DNA of 64,000 nt from VXNE01 sp965203615. Its GTDB lineage: Bacteria; Pseudomonadota; Gammaproteobacteria; Pseudomonadales; Azotimanducaceae. Location: NCBI GenBank assembly GCA_965203615.1, contig OZ241900.1:4402001-4466000 (forward strand). Reading direction: 5' to 3'. Shown here in pieces: positions 8,202-18,000 of the stretch. A program made the translations under genes and the position numbers. The notes beneath the pieces were generated by a model. That model made no database searches and was not told the origin of the DNA. It saw only the letters and a program-made list of their open reading frames with translations. Every line of letters begins with the position of its first letter. Within the stretch, counting starts at the first letter, position 1.

Positions 8202-9728
8202 ATGAAGGCGATCTCGATAATACGCGTTTCCACACACCTCAATGGGCCCAAAACGGTGGCATTACCAAGTCTCGACGACTACTTCCCCGACTGGAAAGAA
8301 CGCGAAGCATTGGCCGAAGCGATGATTCCCATCATCGGGCGTCTCTACCGCAACAACGTCGTGACTTACTGTTACGGCAGGGCGCTCTACAACCAGAGCG
8401 TCACCCAGTTGATGTCCGCGCACCGATACGTGCGCCAGGTCGAGCACAACGAACTATCGGAGTTCGAGAGCTATCCGGTACTGGAGGCATTGTCGAACCT
8501 CGACCTGGGGCCTTCCCACATCGATGTGGGGAAACTCACCGTCCGCTTCATGGAGGAATCCGGGTCGAACGGTGCGACGCCCACATCGTTCGTCGAACGG
8601 GAATGCGCCGAGATCATCGGACGCCACGTGCCGCCACTCGAACGGCCCCAGGACATTGTCCTGTACGGCTTCGGCCGGATCGGACGTCTCCTGGCGCGGC
8701 TCCTGATAGAAAAGACCGGCGGCGGGGACCAACTGCGCCTGAGAGCGATAGTCGTGCGCAAGGGCGCGTCCGACGACCTGTCAAAAAGGGCCAATCTCCT
8801 GCGCCGCGATTCGGTCCACGGCGGTTTCAAGGGCACCATTCGGGTGGACGAAGAGAATAGCTGCATCATCGCAAACGGCAACGTCGTCCGCGTGATCTAC
8901 TCGGACCACCCGGGCACGGTGGACTACGAACAGTTTGGCATCACCAATGCGATCGTGATCGACAACACCGGCGTATGGCGTGACCAGGCCGGACTGAGTC
9001 AACACCTGAAGGCGAGGGGGGTCGGGCGCGTCGTTCTCACCGCGCCCGGGAAGGGCACCATCAAGGACATCGTTTCCGGCGTCAACTCGCACCTGGTGAG
9101 CGCGAACGACCGCATCCTGGCCGCCGCGTCCTGCACGACCAATGCGATCGTGCCCGTGATGAAGGCGATGAACGATGAATTCAGTGTCGTGCGCGGCCAC
9201 ATGGAGACGGTGCATGCCTACACGAACGACCAGAATCTGATCGACAACTTCCATCCCAAGGATCGCCGCGGCCGCGGCGCGCCGCTCAACATGGTGATCA
9301 CGGAGACGGGCGCCTCGGATGCGGTCGCCAAACTACTGCCGGAACTCGAGGGCAAGCTGAGCGGGAATGCCATCCGCGTACCGACGCCCAACGTTTCACT
9401 GGCGATCCTGAACCTCACCCTGGCCCGGCGGACCAGTGTTTCCGAGGTCAACGAGTACCTTCGCCGCACCGCGCTCCACTCCGCCCTGCAACGCCAGATC
9501 GAGTATGTGGACACGTCGGAGATCGTGTCGTCCGACTTCGTGGGGCGTCGCTATGCGTGCACCGTCGATGGCAACAAGACCATCGTCAACGGGGACGGGA
9601 CGGTGCTATATGTCTGGTACGACAACGAAATGGGCTACGCCGCCCAGGTCGTGCGCGTCGTACAGAAGTGGGCCGGCATCAGCTATCCCCTCATTCCGGG
9701 AGACGTCAGCAAGACCGGTTACGGTTGA
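8202..9728 (+). CDS. gap: Glyceraldehyde-3-phosphate dehydrogenase, long N-terminally extended form
   Basis: A 508-residue enzyme whose core begins near residue 140 with the NAD-binding Rossmann motif YGFGRIGR. The catalytic cysteine is C311 in ASCTTN, and WYDNEMGY near the C-terminus is diagnostic of GAPDH. It catalyses glyceraldehyde-3-phosphate oxidation/phosphorylation in glycolysis or the reverse in gluconeogenesis. Canonical GAPDH is about 335 residues; the extra 140 N-terminal residues match the long GAPDH class of about 480-500 residues known in many gammaproteobacteria and bacteroidetes. The ATG at 8202 lacks a good ribosome site; an in-frame GTG at 8256 is an alternative. Confidence 0.92.
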   Translation: MKAISIIRVSTHLNGPKTVALPSLDDYFPDWKEREALAEAMIPIIGRLYRNNVVTYCYGRALYNQSVTQLMSAHRYVRQVEHNELSEFESYPVLEALSNLDLGPSHIDVGKLTVRFMEESGSNGATPTSFVERECAEIIGRHVPPLERPQDIVLYGFGRIGRLLARLLIEKTGGGDQLRLRAIVVRKGASDDLSKRANLLRRDSVHGGFKGTIRVDEENSCIIANGNVVRVIYSDHPGTVDYEQFGITNAIVIDNTGVWRDQAGLSQHLKARGVGRVVLTAPGKGTIKDIVSGVNSHLVSANDRILAAASCTTNAIVPVMKAMNDEFSVVRGHMETVHAYTNDQNLIDNFHPKDRRGRGAPLNMVITETGASDAVAKLLPELEGKLSGNAIRVPTPNVSLAILNLTLARRTSVSEVNEYLRRTALHSALQRQIEYVDTSEIVSSDFVGRRYACTVDGNKTIVNGDGTVLYVWYDNEMGYAAQVVRVVQKWAGISYPLIPGDVSKTGYG

Positions 9729-9870
9729 CGTTCAGAGCGCATCGCGCGTTGGTATGGCACACTCGCTCCTTCAAGGGAACCAGTGTCTCAGGGGTGCCAC
9801 CGACCGGGGACGGTCTTACCGCACGCCGTAAACGACTTGTCCGGAACGGAATCCTCGACGGACGCGAACG

Positions 9871-10392
9871 ATGGCCACGCTAGCGACAGACCGCCTGAAC
9901 ATCCGGCCGTTCGAGATGGCGGATGCGGAGGCGCTGCACGCGTTCTGGTCGAACGTGGACGTTCGCCGCTACCTGTGGGACGGAATCATCCTCCCGATAG
10001 AGACCGTGCGCGGGATCATTCGACAGAGCATCGCCGATTTCGAATCACACGGTTTCGGATTCTTCTCGCTGGACCTCAAGGTGACGGAGCCGAAGATCGT
10101 CGGCTTCTGCGGCTTTCGCCGTTTCGAGGACGGCGAGCAGATCGAGATGCTGTTCGGCATCCTTCCCGATTACTGGGGCGAAGGTTTCGTGACGGAGGCT
10201 GCGAGGGAGGTATTGCGGCATGGCTTCGAGGAAGCCGGAATCACGCGCGTCATCGCGGCCACCGACACGCCGAACCAGCGTTCCGTTCGCCTCCTGATGC
10301 GCCTCGGCATGTCTTTCCAGGGCCGACGGGAGTGGCATGGACTGGACACGGTCTTCTACGAATTGACGGCGGCGGGGTTCCAGGCGCAATGA
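9871..10392 (+). CDS. GNAT-family N-acetyltransferase (RimJ/RimL-like)
   Basis: A 173-residue protein with the layout of RimJ/RimL-type GNAT enzymes: an N-terminal TDRLNIRPF, a central beta hairpin with IVGFCGF, the acetyl-CoA motif region near YWGEGFVTEA (about residues 102-111, motif A) and a late NQRSVRLLMRLGM typical of the family. It transfers an acetyl group from acetyl-CoA to an amine; the substrate (ribosomal protein N-terminus, small molecule or toxin) is not visible. The stop overlaps the start of the DUF503 gene by three bases, so the pair is translationally coupled. Confidence 0.85.
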   Translation: MATLATDRLNIRPFEMADAEALHAFWSNVDVRRYLWDGIILPIETVRGIIRQSIADFESHGFGFFSLDLKVTEPKIVGFCGFRRFEDGEQIEMLFGILPDYWGEGFVTEAAREVLRHGFEEAGITRVIAATDTPNQRSVRLLMRLGMSFQGRREWHGLDTVFYELTAAGFQAQ

Positions 10393-10679
10393 TGCACATA
10401 GGGATCCTGGGCCTCGATTTCCACCTCGCTGGATGTCGTTCCCTGAAGGAGAAGCGAAGCCGCCTGCAGCGCCTGCGCGACAGGCTGGGGCGCTCGACGA
10501 ACCTGGCGGTTTGCGAAAGCGATTACCAGGACGTGCTGCACCGTGCGCGGTGGTCGGTTGTCGCGGTGGCATCGAGCCAGCGCGTGGTGGAGCGGTCGCT
10601 CAGCGACGTCGAACGCTGGGTACAGGAAGGCATGGACGCCACGCTGGTGGATGTTGAAAGGGAGATCTTTGCCGCGTGA
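10389..10679 (+). CDS. DUF503 (YlxP-like) protein
   Basis: A 96-residue protein with the DUF503 signature: an N-terminal MHIGILGLDFHL strand, then the basic SLKEKR segment at about residues 18-23, and a second half with VVAVAS. Members are small ferredoxin-like-fold proteins. YlxP of Bacillus lies in the nusA-infB-rbfA operon and has been linked to ribosome maturation, but the molecular role is unproven. Here it sits between an acetyltransferase and a small membrane protein instead of near infB. Two successive ATG codons at 10389 and 10392 could start it. Confidence 0.85.
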   Translation: MMHIGILGLDFHLAGCRSLKEKRSRLQRLRDRLGRSTNLAVCESDYQDVLHRARWSVVAVASSQRVVERSLSDVERWVQEGMDATLVDVEREIFAA

Positions 10680-10698
10680 CTGCTCGAGGGCTGCGGCC

Positions 10699-11085
10699 GT
10701 GACCGTGCTGATCGTCGCCGCCGGAGTGATGCTGCTCGCGGCATTCCTGATCCGGGGGGCGCGGGCGAACCGGCGCGAATGGCTGAGCACGCTCTCCCTG
10801 CCCGGCACCTGGGTGCTGCGGAATGCCGAATCTCTCAGCGTCCTGTCGTTCGGAGGCGACCTGGGAGAAGGCCGCTATACCTGGCGGGAGGACGGCGGCG
10901 AGGAGGAGGGCGAGTGGAGACTGCGCGGCCACACCTTGAGATTGACGCCTGAAGGTGGCGAATCAGTGGATTACGAGCTGCGTGCGTTTGGCGACGACTC
11001 CATCGGTATCGATGGACCCGGCCACCAGCGTTGCGTCTACCTGCGGCGACGCGACAACGTGGTGCCGCTCAAGGCCAAATCGTGA
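10699..11085 (+). CDS. Small membrane-anchored beta-rich protein
   Basis: A 128-residue protein with a GTG start at 10699 and GAGGG eight bases upstream. Residues about 2-19 form one transmembrane helix followed by a basic RGARANRR segment, so the C-terminal part probably faces the cytoplasm (positive-inside rule). The remaining 90 residues alternate charged and hydrophobic positions with GTWVLR and GEWRLRGHTLRL, suggesting a small antiparallel beta sheet of lipocalin type. I do not recognise the family. It is 19 bases downstream of the DUF503 gene and ends inside a tandem duplication that leads into the DUF815 gene. Confidence 0.6.
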   Translation: MTVLIVAAGVMLLAAFLIRGARANRREWLSTLSLPGTWVLRNAESLSVLSFGGDLGEGRYTWREDGGEEEGEWRLRGHTLRLTPEGGESVDYELRAFGDDSIGIDGPGHQRCVYLRRRDNVVPLKAKS

Positions 11086-11110
11086 ACGGTTGCGCATGAA
11101 CGGTTGCGCA
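11083..11110. repeat. 14-bp tandem duplication at a gene junction, creating a five-codon minicistron
   Basis: The unit tgaacggttgcgca occurs at 11083-11096 and 11097-11110. The first copy contains the stop of the preceding gene. The duplication yields an extra ATG at 11096 opening a five-codon frame (M-N-G-C-A) whose TGA overlaps the DUF815 ATG at 11110. There is no other clear ribosome site before that ATG, so coupling through the minicistron is possible. Confidence 0.6.
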
Positions 11111-12000
11111 TGAAATCCGCGTTGCAAGACCTGGTATCCAGCGGCCAGCGGCTCATCGAAAGGGTCTCGGATCTGCTACCCGCGTCGGAACCCGTCGACT
11201 GGTCGATGACTTCGGCTGCGGTCTGGCGCAGCAAGGACCGGTTCGTCCGCCTGGATGACCTGGACGGCATCCAGCTCGACGACCTGCTCGAGATAGATCT
11301 CCAGAAGGAGCGCATCGAGACCAATACCGCGCAGTTCATCGCCGGGTACCCGGCGAACAACGCGCTGTTGTGGGGAGCGCGGGGAACGGGCAAGTCGTCC
11401 CTGATTCACGCGTTGCTGAACCGCTACCGCGATGAGGGACTGCGCCTGGTGGAGGTGGACAAGCGCGCCCTCGGGGACATCGCCACGATCGTCCGCGAAC
11501 TGCGCCACGAACCCTACCGGTTCATTATCGTCTGCGACGACCTGTCGTTCGAGCGCGACGATCCTTCCTACAAGGAGCTCAAGAGCGCGCTGGAGGGTTC
11601 CGTCTTCCGGCAAAGCGAAAACGTCCTGATCTATGCCACCTCAAACCGCCGCCACCTGATTACCGAGTTCATGTCGGACAACCTCGGTGCCCGTCATCAC
11701 GAGGGCGAACTGCACGAGGATGAGGCGGTGGAGGAGAAGATCTCGTTGTCGGACCGGTTCGGCCTCTGGCTATCGTTCCATCCGTTCAGGCAGGACGAGT
11801 ACCTGGAGGTGGTGCGCCATTGGCTTGAGCGCCTGGCGCGCGAACATGGCGCCCCGTTCGCCTGGAGCGACGATGTGCGCAAGGCGGCGTTGCAATGGGC
11901 CCTCGGCCGCGGCACGCGAAACGGTCGGATGGCCTACTACTTCGCCCGCCACTGGATCGGCAAGTCGTTGCTGGAGGAGGGGGCAAGCAGCGGAGGATAG
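11110..12000 (+). CDS. DUF815-family AAA+ ATPase
   Basis: A 296-residue ATPase. The Walker A motif GARGTGKSS is at residues 89-97 and a Walker B-like FIIVCDDLSF near 139-148, followed by YATSNRRHL (sensor 1 region) and a C-terminal helical lid with RNGRMAYYFA. This order matches the DUF815 (COG2607) family, predicted P-loop ATPases widely found in proteobacteria and of unknown biochemical role. It is the last gene of the rightward cluster and ends three bases from the end of the giant TPR gene on the other strand. Confidence 0.85.
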   Translation: MKSALQDLVSSGQRLIERVSDLLPASEPVDWSMTSAAVWRSKDRFVRLDDLDGIQLDDLLEIDLQKERIETNTAQFIAGYPANNALLWGARGTGKSSLIHALLNRYRDEGLRLVEVDKRALGDIATIVRELRHEPYRFIIVCDDLSFERDDPSYKELKSALEGSVFRQSENVLIYATSNRRHLITEFMSDNLGARHHEGELHEDEAVEEKISLSDRFGLWLSFHPFRQDEYLEVVRHWLERLAREHGAPFAWSDDVRKAALQWALGRGTRNGRMAYYFARHWIGKSLLEEGASSGG

Positions 12001-12002
12001 CA

Positions 12003-15000
12003 TCAGGCGGATTCGTCGAGTCGCAGGCCCCTTCGCGCTTCCTCCGACGCGCTGATTCTGTCCTCCAGCTCCTGAGCGTATTCGCTGTCGCCGACGGCAT
12101 CCGCCAACGGGGCCAGCGCCCGCATCACGGCCAGCCTGTCGTCCCTGTCCGCCACGCGGCCGACTCTGAGAGCGGTCGCGGGATCGCTGGCGTGCTCAAG
12201 TCCCTCGATGATCTCGACTTCCTGCTCGACGCTGAGGTTGCCGTGGGCCAGGGCTTCGGCCGCGAGTTCCGGCGGCAGCGCGTTGCCGACGCGCAGGGCC
12301 ATCAGGACAAGGTGTTGCAGACCGAGCCGGTTGGGATCGGCGGTGATCCTGTCGGCGAGCTTGGAGACGATTTCCTTGGCCTGGTCGTTCTCGCCGCGCG
12401 AATGCAACTGCCAGGCCACGACGAACGCGGACTCGAGCACGTCGGCGCGGTCGAGGTCGGGGTCGTCCAGCCAGGAAACCATCGCGTCGGCGGCGGCGGT
12501 CATCCAGGCTACGTCGCCCGGCCAATGGTGTTCGGCCTCGACCGGGAACGGCCGCTCGCGGCGCAGGATCAGGTTGTGGAGCGGAGCGCTACCGGAGTAG
12601 AGGTTCAGTTGCCGAAGGCCATAGAGTTGCGCAAGTGTCTGGAGCGCATTTATAAGCTCATACCGCTCTCGCTGTTGCGATTCTGGTAGCGCGTCAACCG
12701 AGTCCACTCCATGCCCTTTTGATCGAAAAACGGCCCGCAGCAGTTCGATTGCGTTCGCCGTGTCTCCGGCCATGGCATTCAGCCGCACAAGTTCGACCGC
12801 CTTGGCCCCTTCCCAGGTCCCCAGCGGCATTTTCGTTGTTGTGGCGGTTTCGGAGAACCGCACCGCTTCGGCGAGCGCCTCCTGTGGCGTGTAGACGTGG
12901 GCAAGGACCCGTAGCAGGAAGACATCGAAGTAGGCCGCGTAGGCATCGTGCCGGTCAGCGCGCCGCGCCGCCACAAGAATGCTCTCCACCGTGTCGCGCG
13001 CAGCGTCTGGTGGCAGCGTTTCGGTGACTTCCAGAGCAAGCTCGGAGAGGTCCATGAGAGCCCCGGCGGAGCCGCCTCCGATCATGATGATCCCCCCACC
13101 CCGGCCCGTGAACTCACCGTGCCGAGCGAGCTTGGCGGTCAACAGCCGATAGTGCTCGGACGCCTCGTCGAAGGCCCCCGCCTTGGCGTGAAGCCTCGCC
13201 ATGGCGAGGACCTGCAGCGCGGTCGGATCCTCGACCCGGTTCGCCCGCTCCTGGAAGGCGTCGTGCTCCGACTCGTCAAGGTCTTCCGACTGCTGGTGAC
13301 GCAAGAGCATCCAGACGGTGAAGTCGTGATCGCCGAGTTCGACCATACGTGGTGCCAGCGCCTCGGCCAGCCCGTCCCCGGCATATGCCTCGCCGAGCAG
13401 CCGGTAAAAGCGATGCTGGTGACGCCGCTGTTCGTCGGGCAGCGAGCGCAGGTACAGGTCGAACTCCCGAGCGCTATGGGGCCTTGTCGCGATGCTCTCG
13501 AACAGGGTCTTCGGATCTGTCTCGTCACCATCCTCGAGCAGGGTGTCGAGCCGGAAAGCACGGCTCGGCCCGGGGAAGTAGCGGAACGTTTCCCGGGGGT
13601 TGGGAACCAGCGGCAACGACAGGAGGTTATTGATCATGTAATCGGCCCTGGGTCCGAAGGCGCGTTCCTCGTCTGGCGCCAGGGCGCCGCGCCAGATGGT
13701 CCGCAGCGCTTTGCGCGCCTCGTGGTCCCGCGGGTCGGCGTCGGAGGCCGCCAGTTCGCGCAGGGTGTCGACACTGCGGTCGACCTGCGGAGACAGGTAG
13801 CTCCAGGTGGGTTCCAGGGCGCCGCGGTAGATCGCACGGAAAAGTCGGGCGCTTGAGTTGGAGTCGAAGCCCCGCGCAGCCCGCACCTTCTCGAGAAGAT
13901 CCTCGACGACAGACGCTTCGCGCAGGTCGGGGCCGCCGTCCGACACCAGCGCGAGCGCCGCGTCGTATCGCTCCCGATAGGTCAGCAGGTAGTACAGCGC
14001 GGCGCGCAGCATCTCGTCGTCGGGGTCGCCCTCGTAGCATGCGTAAAGAGCCTTCTCCGCCGCGCTCCACTGCGCCAGTTCGAGATGCGCTACGACCAGT
14101 TCCCGCAGATACCGGTCGTCGTCCGGATAGCGCTCGATGAGAATGGGCAACAGTTCCACGAGGCGTTCCGTCTTCTCGCGCGGCGATTGGGCGCCGTAAT
14201 ACCGGTTCGAGAACTCGAACCGGTAGACGATGCGCACTGTCTCGGCGTCGTGTTCCGTATCGCCGCGCAGGACCGAATTCAGGATGCGTGCCCTGACCGG
14301 CGCGTACTTCTCATCCGTGCCGGACAACGCACCCCAATATCGAACGCCGGCGCGCTCCAGTTCGAGCATCTTCGAGAAGGCTTCTTCGTCGCTGCCCTCC
14401 AGGAGGCCCCTCATGGTGGCGGCGATATCGATGGTCATCTGTGCCATGCGTTGGGCTTGACCCGCGAGTTCGTAAAGCACGCCGCGGTTCGCGGGATGCG
14501 CCTCGGGCACGAGCAATACCTGGAAGATCGCGGATTGGGTGTGCTCGCTCCTGAGGTCCAGCTTGGCGAGATAGTCGGTGGCCGCATCCGCCAGGGCATC
14601 GCGTTGGGACGCGGACAACTCCAGCTTCAGCAGATCGTGGGCCATGGGCACGAAGGTGGGGGATCCGAACTGACCGCGCCGCTGGCGGGCCGCCGTTGCT
14701 GCCAAATGGCGTAGCTGATCATCGACCGACGCCTTCGCCTTGAGGTACTTCCACACGCCGTCGCCGGAGGAAAAGAAGAAGAAGCCGGTATCTTCCTGCG
14801 TGGCGGGGTCAGCAAGAATGGCGAACAGTTCCTCGACGGTGACGACTTCGCGACCCAGGTCTGACTCGATCTCCAGCACCAGGTCGGCATCGGCCCGGAT
14901 CAGTTCAAGGAAGGACTTGGGGTTGTCCTTCAGCGTCGCTGCGATTGCCGCGACCAGCCGCTTGAAGTTGCTCGCGTCGAGTAACGACCGCGCGTAGGCG

Positions 15001-18000
15001 AGCCCCTCCCGGTAGTTCCCCTCGCTGATCCGATCCCGGAACAGCTCCAGCAGATCCTCGTCGTCCCCCGCGAGCCGGGCAAGGCGCACGGCGGTTTCGA
15101 AGTCGTCGTTGCGCTTCGCGTTCTCCATGTGGCGGCGAAGGAGCGGTTCGTTTGCTCGGGCGACGTCCTCAGGTTCGGCGGCAAAGCGCTCCGCCAGGGA
15201 GTCGTCGAGGTATTCGTCGAGGCTCGTGTCGGCAGCGCGTTCGGCTACGCGGCGCGCGAATTGCGTGATGCGATCAAGCCGGGTGAATTCGTCCAGGTCT
15301 AAACCTTGGGAAGCCGAATCTTCCGGGGAATCGACTGCGGTGTCCTCTGGGACTTCGGCGAGCGCGACCGAAAGCTCGGTATCGAACATCGCCTTGATGG
15401 CATCGAAGCGGGTCTGTGCAACGCCGGGATCGTCCGGCCAGGTCGTGAAGAGTCCCTGGGCGAGATACTCGAAGTAGGTGCGGTAGTCTCGCGTGACACT
15501 CGTGTCGGGCCCCAGCCCCAACATTGCGAAGGGCGAAGCGTTCGCGCCGGGCCGTTCCTCCACGCGTTTCGTCGCAAGCCCGCGCAGGACATTGTCGATG
15601 GCGCGGAAATACAGTGCGTTGGCCACTTCCTCCTGCCCTTGGGTTTCCCGCAGCATCGCCGTCCTGGCGAGAAGCGCCAGGTTGTCACGGCTCACGTTCA
15701 GCGCGCGCGTGTACCAGTTGAGGGACTCGTCCGGGTACCCGGCGTCGAGAAACAGGTCCGCCTTGGTCTGGTCGACATTGATCAGGCCGGTGATGTCATT
15801 GATCAGGTCGAATGCCTGCACCGCCGCCTGGACCGCCTCTTCCTCCAGCAGGACCTTGCCGAGATTGATGAACACCTCCGGCGGAAGTTCCTGCCGCAAC
15901 CCGATCAGGCGCCGGCCGTGGGTGAGCTGCCTTTCGGGATCGCCGGCGCCCGTGGAGAACCCGGCGAAACCGGCTTCCGCCGTCGCAAGCGTGACCAGTT
16001 CGCGCAGCACCGAGGGACGCCGCACGCCCGCCTCGGACAGCGAGTTTTCGACGGCGCGGAATTCCGCGTCCCTGTCGCCGACTTCCTGGGCGATATCTCC
16101 GAGAAGCTGGTAGAGATAGAACTTGTCGTTGTGGCCGGCGATACGTTCCAGGATGATCCGCTGGCTCCAGCGGAATGTCCGGCGCATCGCCGGCGTCAGT
16201 TCCTCTGTGAACGTACGCGCACCGATCATGTTGATGATGCCGTCGATCGCGACCACGAATTCGGCGTCGTCGCCGGCGTGCTCGGCCGCGTACTGGAGGA
16301 TCGCCACCGCTTCGTCGCGCCGGTTTGAAGACTTCATCAGGTCGGCCATCAACAGCAGGTTGTCGCTGTTCTCGGGGTGCAGGACCAGCGCGCGGCGATA
16401 GCTCGCGATGGCGTCCCGGTTGAAACCGCCCATGGAGTAGATGCCCGCCTCGAACTCGCCGCTGACGCCTTCCTCGTCGAGTTCGCGCAGACGGGCGAGC
16501 CAGCGCTGGATCTCGCTGAAACGTTCGTCGGAATCCTCCGCGAGGTCGAAGGCCAACATGTTCAGCACGATGTTCTGGATGTGCTCGATCTCGTTCTCGG
16601 AATCCGCTGTCACGAGTTCGCGCAGCACTTCGTCGTATGCCGAGTAGTCGGCGAGCATCATGTGGACCTTGCCGAGCTGGCGCAGGCGTTCGGCCTCGCT
16701 GGCGTCGCTGTAACGTGCGTACTCCTCGATGACTTCGGTGGCGGAGAGCTGATCGCCGACTTCGGTGTAGATCCGCACCAGGAGGCCAACCTCGTTGCGG
16801 TCCGCCTGCTTGAGGATGAGTTTCTCCTCCAGCTCCACCACGATGTCGCCCAGGGTGTTCAGTTCCGTCGCAAGGAGCAGGAACTGGCTTTCCGCGAGGC
16901 TGCGGCGGGCCGCGCTCTCGACGCTCACCCAGAGTTCGCGCCAGGCCTGCATGGCGTCTTCCTTGCGGTCGGCGACGCTGTAGAGCCAGGCGAGCCGCAT
17001 GCGCTCGTCGTAGCCGAGTTCGCCTTCGCGGTCCCGCAACCGCTCGAGGATGCGGATCGATGCGTCGGGCCTGTTGAGACGTTCGTACGCATCGGCCAGG
17101 TCCCGAATGCCCGTGGTGCCATCGCCCAGCGCGGCTTCCAGGCGTTCGATCGCGGCGACTGCCTGCTCGGTTTCTCCCCGGCGCAACCGCAGGTCGAAGA
17201 GGAACAAGAGTGCCTGGGGAATCTCGCCGGACGACGCGATCTGCGCTTCGATCATGTCCACCGCTTCCTCGACGAAGCCCATCTGCACCATCGCCTCGCC
17301 CGCTTCGACGAGTATCTCGATACGGTCGCGGTTGCTGGCAGCCAGCCGATGCCACACGGCGAGCGCGTCCTCGGGCCGGGCCATGTTGAGGTGGTGGGAT
17401 GCCAGACCGGCGAACCACGCCACGACATCGGGTTCCCTTGCCATCAGCCTCTCGTACTCGGCAACCATGTCGTCGGTTCGCCCGGCGGCCTCGTAGAGCT
17501 TGATCAGGCGGCTCCGCGCCTCCACGTCGACGCGCGTGCCGTCGGCGGCCTCGTAGAACGCGATAGCCTCGTCGTAGTTCTCGGTTTCGATGAGGATGTC
17601 CACGCGTGCCTGGACGAGCATGGGGTCCGGTTCTCCATTGTCGGCGGTTTGCGCCGCGAGATGGGCGAGCAGTTCGTCGAGGGCATCGGCCTTGCGATAC
17701 GACTCGGCAAGCAACGCCAGCGCATACAGGGCATCGGTCCGCACCTGTGTCGCGCCGTAGGCGGTCCAGGACGCTTGCTGGGCGCGTTTGAAGTCGCCGG
17801 CGTCGATCGCCCACTGGGCAACGCGAACGTGCTGCCGAAACAGATTGCCGGATGCCTCGCCGGGATCATAGAGAGCGAGCGCCTGGTCGGGATGTCCGAG
17901 CAGCGCCAGGGTGATGGCCGCACGGTTGCGGAACGCGGCGTCGCCCTGATCGGCCAAGTCCACCAGCGCGTCGATGTTGCGATTGCTGGCCTCGGCCATC

